A stretch of DNA of 6,573 nt from Candidatus Geoarchaeota archaeon (GCA_015520395.1 WAQG01000076.1:1-6573), one strand, 5' to 3'. Numbered from the stretch's first letter, positions 1 to 5,856 are shown. The notes: generated from the sequence alone by a model not told the origin. Numbers and translations are program-made.

Positions 1-96
1 CTATAGAACGCTGCACTGTGGATATCAGGAGGGGGGTCTCTTAGACCGAGATATGGAGCCTACACGCTGTAACAGGGATGTAGAGAGGTAATTTTT
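1..96. other. Left edge, no assignable gene
   Basis: Two + strand frames are open from the window edge. One ends at TAA 89-91 (29 codons, ending near CNRDVER) and the other at TAG 42-44 (13 codons, ERCTVDIRRGVS). Either could be the tail of an upstream gene, but neither carries a recognisable motif. Small inverted repeats are present: GGTCT 35-39 with AGACC 43-47, and CTACA 60-64 with TGTAG 79-83. No TATA box is evident, and no tRNA or C/D-box pattern was found. The only clear signal is the ribosome binding site listed separately. Confidence 0.4.
83..89 (+). promoter_or_regulatory. Ribosome binding site for the 97-648 membrane protein
   Basis: GAGAGGT ends seven bases before the ATG at 97 and contains GAGGT, which matches the archaeal 16S anti-Shine-Dalgarno tail. 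It supports ATG 97 as the start. It also implies a transcript with a leader, or cotranscription from upstream, rather than a leaderless mRNA. Confidence 0.6.
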
Positions 97-648
97 ATGG
101 GCCACTTTAAATCTTATCTTATTTTTTCAATTGTCTCAATATTCTTATTCTATACTATGAGTGCGCCTATGTTTTTTGCGTTTCCCTACTTTCTTTATCC
201 TTTGAGGATTGTGGTTTTTAGTCTCGGCTATGCTTTTGTCTTAGATTGGAAGGCGCTGCTTCTGTATCCTGTGCTTTTCCTGTTTTGTCTTCCTGGGATT
301 TGGAGTCCGCTGTATACGGTTGTCCTAATACCTGTCTATAATCTGGTTGCCTATCTAGTGGCTGGCTTTGGTGGTGGGGGTTGGAAGGGGAGGCTTGCGT
401 CGATTGCTAGTTACTGGGTTCTGCTCCAGCTGACTGAGGTCTTTGTGTCCTTGTTGGCATCTGCCGTGGGTGTTGGGAGGTCTCCGAGTGGCCCTCCGGC
501 TCCACCCTACCCTCAATATGCCCCATTCTACCTGCTCGCATACATGATACTCACAGTGGCCCATCAGGAAATTCTTACAAGGGTTCAGCCGGGGTACAGG
601 CCGTGGTTGGCAAGGAAGTTGGAGAGGCTAGGCCTTGTTAAGGCGTAA
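97..648 (+). CDS. Hypothetical polytopic membrane protein, about six TM helices
   Basis: I do not recognise this 183-residue protein. Hydrophobic segments lie at about residues 6-22, 26-48, 53-68, 71-90, 99-122 and 141-160, so about six membrane helices are likely. A glycine stretch (GFGGGGWKG, 90-98) follows helix 4. A proline-rich loop (SPSGPPAPPYPQYAP, 129-143) lies between helices 5 and 6. The C-terminus is basic (RPWLARKLERLG), which would put it in the cytoplasm by the positive-inside rule. The ATG is supported by a Shine-Dalgarno site seven bases upstream. Size and helix count would suit a small transporter subunit such as an ECF-type S component, but no family motif supports that. Codons are rich in third-position T and G, unlike the C-rich genes to the right. 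It converges on the small gene at 688-840 across 39 bases. Confidence 0.8.
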   Translation: MGHFKSYLIFSIVSIFLFYTMSAPMFFAFPYFLYPLRIVVFSLGYAFVLDWKALLLYPVLFLFCLPGIWSPLYTVVLIPVYNLVAYLVAGFGGGGWKGRLASIASYWVLLQLTEVFVSLLASAVGVGRSPSGPPAPPYPQYAPFYLLAYMILTVAHQEILTRVQPGYRPWLARKLERLGLVKA

Positions 649-687
649 GTTGGGGGCTTTGGTTCCTGCCGCCTCTGGGGTGTAGGC

Positions 688-840
688 TTATACTGCCTTG
701 GCCTGCTTCCTGTCTTTACGCCATTTTGCGAGGTCGCTGAGGATGAATACTAGGATTGTTCCTATCATGATGGCTTGGATTGTTGCTTGTGGGCTGATTC
801 CACCTAGTGTGCTTAGCATCCTAAAAAACTGGGCGTCCAT
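688..840 (-). CDS. Small single-pass membrane protein (50 aa), hypothetical
   Basis: A complete 50-codon frame runs from ATG 840-838 to TAA 690-688. Residues 1-13 are mildly polar, residues about 18-37 form one hydrophobic helix (IQAIMIGTILVFILSDLA), and the tail is strongly basic (KWRKDRKQAKAV). By the positive-inside rule this suggests a single-pass protein with a cytoplasmic C-terminus. It starts 42 bases after the rnhB stop on the same strand and could be the last cistron of that operon. No convincing Shine-Dalgarno site is visible. TTTAATAA lies only about 9-16 bases before the ATG, too close to act as its TATA box for a leaderless start. I do not recognise the family; the size resembles SecE or Sec61-beta subunits but their motifs are absent. 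An opposite-strand frame also runs through here, which lowers certainty. Confidence 0.5.
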   Translation of the reverse strand: MDAQFFRMLSTLGGISPQATIQAIMIGTILVFILSDLAKWRKDRKQAKAV

Positions 841-882
841 ACGGTTATTAAAGGTGTCTGGGGTGCTTCTCCGCGTGGATGT

Positions 883-1536
883 TCAGAAGTACTCCTCGAG
901 GGTGCGCCCCCCTCCCTTCAGCCTCCTGAGGGTTTTCCATCTTTTCCTGACTATGGGTGGTGGTGAGCCGTGTTTCGAGATCCACTCTTTAAGGAAGGAT
1001 AGTGTTTTTGGGTCGGAGGGGTAGCCGGAGCCTATCTCCCCATAGGTCTTCGACAGCTCCCTTATAGCCCTATCCCGGACAACCTTGCTGATTATCGATG
1101 CTGCTGAGACTATGGGGAACGCCTTGTCGGCCCTGTGGAGGCATCTTAGACTGGTTTTTCTGCTTTTGAGGCGGGCCTTTATGGAGCTGCAGTATCTTTC
1201 AATGTTGACCGAGGCTGCGTCTATGTAGACGAGGTCGGGTTTCAGGAGGTCTATCAGGTATGCTGAGACCATAGCCTCTAGGCGAGTCAGCTTAACTCCA
1301 CGATCCATGGCAAGGTTTATCTCACTGACCGACACCTCGGCTATCGCGATGGAGTGGGCCAGCCCCATGAGCTGGTCGAACAGCCCCTCCCTCTGACTGG
1401 GTGAGAGCTCCTTGGAGTCCCTAACGCCGATCTCAGCCAGCCTCCAGACCTCATCTTCCGGGAGGACGTACAGCGTGATTATCATGGGGCCTATGACGGG
1501 TCCCCTTCCAGCCTCGTCAAGACCCCCTACCAGCAT
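883..1536 (-). CDS. rnhB: Ribonuclease HII
   Basis: RNase HII cleaves the RNA strand of RNA/DNA hybrids and single ribonucleotides embedded in DNA, using two metal ions. The 217-residue protein has the family's hallmarks in order: GLDEAGRGPVIGP at 5-17 with catalytic D7 and E8, RDSKELS at 39-45, YIDAASV at 104-110 with D106, HRADKAFPIVSAASI at 134-148 with D137, and GSGYPSDPKT at 169-178. The C-terminus, RTLEEYF, resembles the PCNA-interacting peptide found at the end of several archaeal RNase HII proteins, but the usual glutamine is replaced. I chose ATG 1536 over the upstream TTG 1563 because homologues begin only a few residues before the DEAGRG motif and because GAGGAG (1544-1549) sits seven bases upstream. 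It follows the deoA stop by four bases, so the two are almost certainly cotranscribed. Confidence 0.96.
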   Translation of the reverse strand: MLVGGLDEAGRGPVIGPMIITLYVLPEDEVWRLAEIGVRDSKELSPSQREGLFDQLMGLAHSIAIAEVSVSEINLAMDRGVKLTRLEAMVSAYLIDLLKPDLVYIDAASVNIERYCSSIKARLKSRKTSLRCLHRADKAFPIVSAASIISKVVRDRAIRELSKTYGEIGSGYPSDPKTLSFLKEWISKHGSPPPIVRKRWKTLRRLKGGGRTLEEYF

Positions 1537-1540
1537 ATCC

Positions 1541-3058
1541 CTACTCCTCAGGATAGACGCCAAGCAGCATTCCCTCTATCCTTATCGGGTTCAGCCTTCT
1601 CGCCAGGGCCTCAGCCTCGGCTAGCCTCACCGAGGAGCTGGAATATATCGTGAGTATCTTTTCACCCTTCCTAACCCTATGGCCCGCCTTATGGTAGATC
1701 CTGACGCCGGCACCCTTGTCGGCCGGGGCCCCGGCGGTTCTGGCAATCAGGGTTATGGCCTCGTTATCCACGGCGACGACATAGCCATCGACGGGCGAGA
1801 ATATGTCGACCGTCTTCTCACCGACACTTATATCCTCGGGCTTCACGCCCGGGTCGCCGCCCTGGGCCTCAACTATCTCAAGGAACTTTTCAAGGGCCTT
1901 TCCGGAGGCCAGTATGTCCTTTGCCCGGTGATACCCAAGCCCAGGGTCAACAACCCCCGCAGCCTCGAGAACCATCCCCGCAAGGCTCACAGCCTTCTCA
2001 ACCAGGCTCATCGGCCCCTCCCCCATAAGGGCCTTTAGGGCTTCTCTAGCCTCGAGCGCCGGCCCAACGGTATACCCGATCGGCTGTCCACCGTAGGTTA
2101 AAGCACATTTCAACTTGATGTTTATCCTCCTCGAAACCTCCTCGAACATCCTTGCAAGCTCCCTCGCCTCGTCACGATTCTCCACCTTGGCCTTAGGGCC
2201 TATCGGTATGTCTATAAGGACGAAACCCACGCTCATGGCAAGCTTCTTCGAGAGGATGCTCGCAACCATCTGGGGCCTTGGATCTATCCCCAGGGGGTTC
2301 TCCACCCTTATGAAGATGTCGTCGGCCGGGGCCAGCCCCAGCCTCCCGCCCCACGCAAGCGTCCCCCTGGTCTTGATTGCGACTCTTCTCAGCTCCTCGG
2401 GGGTCAGGTCAACCCTGGCGAACACCTCCATTGTGTCAGCCGTTCCCGAGGGGCTTGTTATCGCCCTGCTACTGGTCTTAGGTATCAGAACCCCCGTTGA
2501 AGCCACTATCGGGACTGTCAGGAGGGCGACCTTCGAGTTTCCTGGAACGCCCCCAATGCTGTGCACGTCGTAGGCTGGCTCGTCAAAGACGATCCTCTCT
2601 CCGACGTCAACCATGGCCCTGACCAGCTCCACAGTTTCCTCCACGCTCATGCCGCGGTAATATTGGGCGAGGAGGAAGCCGGCTATCTCCACTTCACTCA
2701 GCCTATGAGCCACTACATCCTCGATGATGCTCCTAAGCTCATAGGGCGTGAGGCGACCACCCTTGATGAGGCGTCTAATGTAGTTTAGCGATCCTGGGGG
2801 GCCGGCTGGCCTACACGTGACAGTATCGCCACTAGATACGCCGAGCTCCTCGGCTGCCTCGACGGGGATTCCTATTACGCCCCGGTCGACAACGGTGGTT
2901 GTGATCTCCACTATCAGATTCACGCACCGCTCATCCCTGGCAACCGAGACCCTCTCCCTAGCAGCCACATTCAGCTCCCTTGCGTCGGCCTCATGCAGTA
3001 TTGCCACGTTGAATATTGGGCCATGCAGGTCTAGAACCCTTACTTTCAGCTTCTTCAC
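1541..3058 (-). CDS. deoA: AMP phosphorylase (archaeal NMP phosphorylase)
   Basis: This enzyme phosphorolyses AMP and other NMPs to ribose 1,5-bisphosphate and free base. It is the first step of the archaeal pathway that continues through R15P isomerase to RuBP and type III RubisCO. The 505 residues match the family length of about 500. Residues 1-85 form the extra N-terminal domain that separates archaeal AMP phosphorylases from thymidine phosphorylases. The catalytic body starts near 90 and includes DVHSIGGVPGN (164-174), the phosphate/substrate loop SSRAITSPSGTADTMEVF (196-213) and GIDPRPQMVASILSKK (257-272); by family comparison, D259 is the likely proton donor. Residues about 418-490 are the C-terminal pyrimidine-phosphorylase-type domain. 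Translation starts at GTG 3058, whose GTGA overlaps the THEP1 stop, so translational coupling is likely. Nothing is truncated or missing. Partner genes of the pathway are not in this window. Confidence 0.95.
   Translation of the reverse strand: MKKLKVRVLDLHGPIFNVAILHEADARELNVAARERVSVARDERCVNLIVEITTTVVDRGVIGIPVEAAEELGVSSGDTVTCRPAGPPGSLNYIRRLIKGGRLTPYELRSIIEDVVAHRLSEVEIAGFLLAQYYRGMSVEETVELVRAMVDVGERIVFDEPAYDVHSIGGVPGNSKVALLTVPIVASTGVLIPKTSSRAITSPSGTADTMEVFARVDLTPEELRRVAIKTRGTLAWGGRLGLAPADDIFIRVENPLGIDPRPQMVASILSKKLAMSVGFVLIDIPIGPKAKVENRDEARELARMFEEVSRRINIKLKCALTYGGQPIGYTVGPALEAREALKALMGEGPMSLVEKAVSLAGMVLEAAGVVDPGLGYHRAKDILASGKALEKFLEIVEAQGGDPGVKPEDISVGEKTVDIFSPVDGYVVAVDNEAITLIARTAGAPADKGAGVRIYHKAGHRVRKGEKILTIYSSSSVRLAEAEALARRLNPIRIEGMLLGVYPEE
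1544..1549 (-). promoter_or_regulatory. Ribosome binding site that fixes the rnhB start
   Basis: On the - strand, GAGGAG lies inside the last codons of deoA and ends seven bases before ATG 1536. It favours that ATG over TTG 1563 and suggests coupled translation of deoA and rnhB. Confidence 0.6.
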
Positions 3059-3603
3059 GCCAAGCCCAACCCCCTTATAATTCTTTCAGCTACGAGCATC
3101 GGTACCCTCCCCCTGTTCTCCAGAGTTAGCCTATATATATTTTCCTGGAACCGCCTCTTTATCTCAAGCACCAGGGGGTGTCTAGCCCTGTAGTGGACTG
3201 TTCCTACGAGGGGCTTCGTCAAGCTGAGCAGCTTTTCAACCGTCTCAACAAACCTCGACGAGTAAAGCTCCATAGGGCCTATCTCATCACAGACAACAAC
3301 TTCATATGAGTCAATCGCCCTGAGGAGGGCACGAACCCCCACATCCTCAAACTCCCCTAGTCTCACATGGTACCTACCAACCCTAGGCTCGCCCGGCTCA
3401 TTGGCGACTGCCAGATAGCCTGACCTCCCCGAGGCCACGTCAATAACCCTAAATCCAACCCTCCTACCCCCCCTTCTAACCTCCTCGGTAACCATCCCGC
3501 CGACGGACAAGCCCCTCCCTCTTAGAACATCAACTATCCTTAGGACTGCCGTCGTCTTGCCGATGCCAGGAGGCCCTGTCAGAAAAAACTTTAACGGCTT
3601 CAT
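3055..3603 (-). CDS. THEP1-family nucleoside-triphosphatase
   Basis: THEP1 proteins are small cytoplasmic P-loop NTPases (NTPase_1 family, related to human NTPCR) that hydrolyse NTPs to NDPs slowly in vitro; their biological role is unsettled. The 182-residue protein is full length. It has a Walker A motif GPPGIGKT (10-17), the family segment GGMVTEEVRRGGRRVGFRV (35-53), and a Walker B region EVVVCDEIGPMEL (101-113) with D106 and E107. The segment KPLVGTVHYRARHPLV (130-145) is also typical. ATG 3603 lies about 31 bases from the centre of a TTTAAA box, so the leader is very short. It is the first gene of an operon with deoA, overlapping it by four bases (GTGA). Pairing with an NMP-degrading enzyme suggests a part in nucleotide salvage, but that is inference from position only. 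Confidence 0.93.
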   Translation of the reverse strand: MKPLKFFLTGPPGIGKTTAVLRIVDVLRGRGLSVGGMVTEEVRRGGRRVGFRVIDVASGRSGYLAVANEPGEPRVGRYHVRLGEFEDVGVRALLRAIDSYEVVVCDEIGPMELYSSRFVETVEKLLSLTKPLVGTVHYRARHPLVLEIKRRFQENIYRLTLENRGRVPMLVAERIIRGLGLA

Positions 3604-3631
3604 CGCCTAGAAATAATCCAGCCAACCAGCC

Positions 3632-3637
3632 TTTAAA
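3632..3637 (-). promoter_or_regulatory. Putative TATA box of the THEP1-deoA-rnhB operon
   Basis: TTTAAA, preceded on the - strand by GGGGTATG as a possible BRE, is centred about 31 bases upstream of the THEP1 ATG. With the usual archaeal spacing of about 26 bases, transcription would start roughly five bases before the ATG. No other good TATA box precedes deoA or rnhB, so one promoter probably serves all of them. Confidence 0.5.
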
Positions 3638-3658
3638 CATACCCCAGCAGGCTCAAGG

Positions 3659-3665
3659 ATATTTA
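3659..3665 (+). promoter_or_regulatory. Putative TATA box of trm1
   Basis: ATATTTA is centred about 29 bases upstream of ATG 3691, the distance expected for a leaderless or nearly leaderless archaeal mRNA. No Shine-Dalgarno sequence precedes trm1, which agrees with that. The box lies 22 bases beyond the THEP1 TATA box on the opposite strand, so the two promoters are divergent and separate. Confidence 0.45.
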
Positions 3666-3690
3666 CTGGGCCTCAACCCTTTGTCTTGGG

Positions 3691-4842
3691 ATGTTTAAGC
3701 TGAGGGTCGATGAGGGGGCGCCGCCCGGCCTGTACAGCGAGGGGCAGGCTAAGGTTCTGGTGAGGGAAGGCGTATTCTATAATATCTATGCTGAGCAGTC
3801 GAGAACCCTGACGGTGATCTTTACAGAGGCCTATGCCGAGTATAGTGGAAGGACTGGTCTGTTTTACTGCGAACCCCTGGCAGCCTCTGGGGTCAGGGGG
3901 ATAAGAATTGCCCTAGAGGCGCCCTCAGTAGATAGGGTTTGTCTAAACGACCTCTCAAAGGAGGCTTACAGCAACATCGTAGAGAACATAAGGCTTAACG
4001 GCGTGGAGGATAGGGTATTGGCATCAAGGGAGGATGCCAACCTCCACCTACTCAAACACGCCTTCTCAAGGAGGCCAGACATAGTAGATATAGATCCATT
4101 CGGGTCGCCAATGCCCTTCATGGCAGCCGCGGTGCAAGCCATAAGGCATGGTGGGATGATAGCCGCGACGGCCACCGACATAGCGCCCCTCTGCGGGGTT
4201 CATGGAAGATCGACCTTCAGAAAATACGGCGCGAAACCTTTGAAGACCAGTTTTTGCAGGGAGTTAGCTGTCAGGATAGTTTTGGGGGCTATAGCCAGAA
4301 TCGCAGCCATCTTCGATGCAGGCATAAAACCCTTAGCCAGCCACTCAACAAGGCACTACCTCAGAGTCTACGTAGAGGTCGTCAAGAGAACCTCCGCCGC
4401 CGACAGAAGCATGGGGGAAATAGGCTTCCTGGCCTACTGTCCCCAGTGCGAGTGGAGAAGCCTGGTGAGGGGCCTGGCCACAGCGCTCCCCAAGGCCTGT
4501 GAGAACTGTGGCTCGCCCCTCCAGGTCGGGGGACCCCTATGGGTGGGCCCCATCTCAGACCCAGCCTTTCTTGAGAGGGCTGTGAGGAAGGGCGTGGACA
4601 TGGGTATGGGAAGTAGGGAGGTGGGGCTTGTCTCGATGCTCCTCGAGGAGAGCATCGAAGCCCCACCCTATTACCAGCTCGACGAGATGGCGAGCAAGAT
4701 GGGCGCCTCCTCGCCGCCCGTGAAAAGGATTGTTGAGGCGTTGAGGGAAAGGGGCTACAGGGCGTCCAGAACCCACTTTGACCCTAAGGGAATTAAAACC
4801 GACGCTCCCTACCGCCTCTTAATGGAGATGCTGACGTCCTAA
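3691..4842 (+). CDS. trm1: tRNA (guanine(26)-N(2))-dimethyltransferase Trm1
   Basis: Trm1 uses S-adenosylmethionine to form N2,N2-dimethylguanosine at position 26 of tRNAs, helping them fold. The 383-residue protein matches the archaeal length. Landmarks in order are EGVFYN (26-31), the SAM-binding motif EPLAASGVRGIRIA (61-74), NDLSKEA (86-92), the catalytic motif DIDPFGSP (133-140), and TATDIAPLCG (160-169) with the HGRSTFRKYGAKPLKTSFCREL block typical of the family. C250, C253, C270 and C273 form two CxxC pairs that probably hold zinc. The C-terminal domain (about 285-383) follows. ATG 3691 is the first in-frame start and sits at the right distance from a TATA box. The last 50 bases overlap the end of rlmE tail to tail. 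A long stem-loop lies within codons for residues about 310-326. Confidence 0.95.
   Translation: MFKLRVDEGAPPGLYSEGQAKVLVREGVFYNIYAEQSRTLTVIFTEAYAEYSGRTGLFYCEPLAASGVRGIRIALEAPSVDRVCLNDLSKEAYSNIVENIRLNGVEDRVLASREDANLHLLKHAFSRRPDIVDIDPFGSPMPFMAAAVQAIRHGGMIAATATDIAPLCGVHGRSTFRKYGAKPLKTSFCRELAVRIVLGAIARIAAIFDAGIKPLASHSTRHYLRVYVEVVKRTSAADRSMGEIGFLAYCPQCEWRSLVRGLATALPKACENCGSPLQVGGPLWVGPISDPAFLERAVRKGVDMGMGSREVGLVSMLLEESIEAPPYYQLDEMASKMGASSPPVKRIVEALRERGYRASRTHFDPKGIKTDAPYRLLMEMLTS
4620..4667. repeat. Bulged inverted repeat (stem-loop) inside trm1
   Basis: GGTGGGGCTT at 4620-4629 pairs perfectly with AAGCCCCACC at 4658-4667. Inside it, CGATGCTC at 4634-4641 pairs perfectly with GAGCATCG at 4650-4657. 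The only unpaired bases are GTCT (4630-4633) on one side and the eight-base loop CTCGAGGA, giving 18 base pairs in total. The repeat encodes part of the Trm1 C-terminal domain (EVGLVSMLLEESIEAPP). It is not followed by a T run, so it does not look like a terminator. Either RNA strand could form it. Confidence 0.75.
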
Positions 4843-5428
4843 ACCCCTTGCCGATGAAGTACATCTCCGCACTCTCCTTCCTCGAGGCGGCGGGCTTAAA
4901 TATCCTTGAAAACCTGAAGGACCCGCTCATCTCATCGATCAGCCGCCTCGTGTCTGCGCCCTGAAATATCTTTGTAACGAAGTTCCCACCCCTCCTCAAA
5001 ACCTTTCCAGCTATCCTAAAAGCGGCTTTGGCCAGCTTAAGCTGCCTATACTGATCCATGTCCCATATCCCAGTGAGGTTAGGTGAGGCGTCGCAGAGAA
5101 CCACATCCGCCCTGGCCCCAAGAACCTTCAATATCACCTCGGGGGCATCCTCTCTTGTTATATCCAGCCTGACGATCTTCACGTTATCGTAGGGGAGAGG
5201 CCTCATCTCATCTATATCGACTGCGACCACCATGCCTGAGGCACCGACGGCGAGGCGGGCCACCTGGGTCCAGCCGCCCGGCGCAGCACCAAGGTCGATC
5301 ACCCTGAACCCGGGCTGAAATATCTGGAACTTCTCGTCGATCTGGATCAGCTTAAACGCGGCTCTGGATCTAAAACCCCTGAGCTTAGCCAACCTGTAAT
5401 AGTGGTCAGGTTTTCTCCTCCTGCTCAG
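4793..5428 (-). CDS. rlmE: 23S rRNA 2'-O-uridine methyltransferase RlmE/FtsJ, probable CTG start
   Basis: FtsJ/RlmE methylates the 2'-O of a conserved uridine in the 23S rRNA A-loop with S-adenosylmethionine. With the start chosen here it has 211 residues. The conserved N-terminal signature DHYYRLAKLRGFRSRAAFKL is complete. The SAM motif is VIDLGAAPGGWTQ, followed by LCDASPNLTG, FVTKIFQG and SAEMYF. The catalytic K-D-K-E tetrad is K26, D113, K153 and E188. The first conventional start, TTG 5392, would cut off DHYYR and has no ribosome site nearby. Upstream in the same frame there is no ATG, GTG or TTG before the stop at 5474-5476, but CTG 5428 is preceded by GAGGTG at eight bases. The gene overlaps the end of TFE-beta by 23 bases and is probably translated with it. 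Its 3' end overlaps trm1. Confidence 0.93.
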   Translation of the reverse strand: MSRRRKPDHYYRLAKLRGFRSRAAFKLIQIDEKFQIFQPGFRVIDLGAAPGGWTQVARLAVGASGMVVAVDIDEMRPLPYDNVKIVRLDITREDAPEVILKVLGARADVVLCDASPNLTGIWDMDQYRQLKLAKAAFRIAGKVLRRGGNFVTKIFQGADTRRLIDEMSGSFRFSRIFKPAASRKESAEMYFIGKGFRTSASPLRGGRERRF

Positions 5429-5825
5429 CTGAAACCCACCTCTCCGCAGCTCGGTTGAGCCAATCGTTAAACATTAGGCAGTCGATCGGGTTTATTAGAT
5501 ACCTGCCACACACCTCTATGTCGACGCAGTAGAAGCAGGGGATTTCCGCCATGGGCTCAATGTCAACTATATCAACCACCCTCATCACCGGGAGTATCAG
5601 GAACGTTTTACGCCCACCCACCACGATGCTCCGCCTGGTTATCCTGTTCTCCATCAGGAAGTGGTGCACAAGCCTCGAGCCCCTCTTACTATCTATCCCC
5701 AGCTTCTTCCAAAGCTCACTCTGAACAATCCCCTTATCGCCCGCGGCCTTTATCAGTTCAAGGGCCTTGGCAGCAATGACGCTCATATCAATTTTCTTAC
5801 CCTTACCCGACGACCCCTTACTCAC
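5406..5825 (-). CDS. Transcription initiation factor TFE subunit beta (RPC34/RPC39-like)
   Basis: TFE-beta pairs with TFE-alpha to help RNA polymerase open promoter DNA. It is the archaeal relative of the Pol III subunit RPC39/RPC34 and is found mainly in TACK archaea. The 139-residue protein has a basic, flexible N-terminus (SKGSSGKGKK), a winged-helix domain at about 14-80 (VIAAKALELIKAAGDKGIVQ, then SELWKKLGIDSKRGSRL), a hydrophobic linker, and an iron-sulphur domain with C97, C100, C106 and C116 (C-x2-C-x5-C-x9-C). By family knowledge these four cysteines bind a 4Fe-4S cluster. The start is GTG 5825, the first possible codon after an in-frame TGA; a TATA box about 36 bases upstream implies a leader of about ten bases. 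It lies between TFB and rlmE on the same strand. The identification is from domain order and cysteine spacing. Confidence 0.88.
   Translation of the reverse strand: MSKGSSGKGKKIDMSVIAAKALELIKAAGDKGIVQSELWKKLGIDSKRGSRLVHHFLMENRITRRSIVVGGRKTFLILPVMRVVDIVDIEPMAEIPCFYCVDIEVCGRYLINPIDCLMFNDWLNRAAERWVSAEQEEKT
5437..5442 (-). promoter_or_regulatory. Shine-Dalgarno site for rlmE (supports CTG start)
   Basis: On the - strand GAGGTG is a perfect six-base complement to the archaeal anti-Shine-Dalgarno tail. It lies inside the TFE-beta coding region and ends eight bases before CTG 5428. No comparable site stands at a proper distance before TTG 5392; the nearest AGGAGG (5417-5422) is 24 bases away. Confidence 0.6.
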
Positions 5826-5856
5826 CTTCTCTCATGGGAATTCTGGGGTGAGAAAA

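Noticed and set aside
883..885. Selenocysteine or programmed readthrough at the rnhB TGA
   Set aside because: The preceding residues form a normal RNase HII C-terminus and no recoding structure is visible; I keep it only as a minor alternative in the small-protein finding.
698..1024. 108-codon + strand frame opposite the small membrane gene and the end of rnhB
   Set aside because: It overlaps about 140 bases of the certain rnhB coding region antisense, has no ribosome site, and its hydrophobicity is explained by lying opposite a membrane-helix gene. The - strand reading has a cleaner topology.
1534..1563. TTG 1563 as the rnhB start
   Set aside because: It would add nine residues before a motif that normally lies at the extreme N-terminus and overlap deoA by 23 bases. 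ATG 1536 has a better-placed ribosome site.
1718..1735. CCGGGGCCCCGG palindrome in deoA
   Set aside because: A short self-complementary GC run within codons for a conserved Ala/Gly/Pro segment, without wider arms; likely chance.
1679..2573. Long + strand frames opposite deoA
   Set aside because: They are mirror frames of a GC-rich gene, with no domains and with compositions typical of antisense translations.
5390..5392. TTG 5392 as the rlmE start
   Set aside because: It removes the conserved DHYYR residues and lacks a ribosome site at a workable distance.
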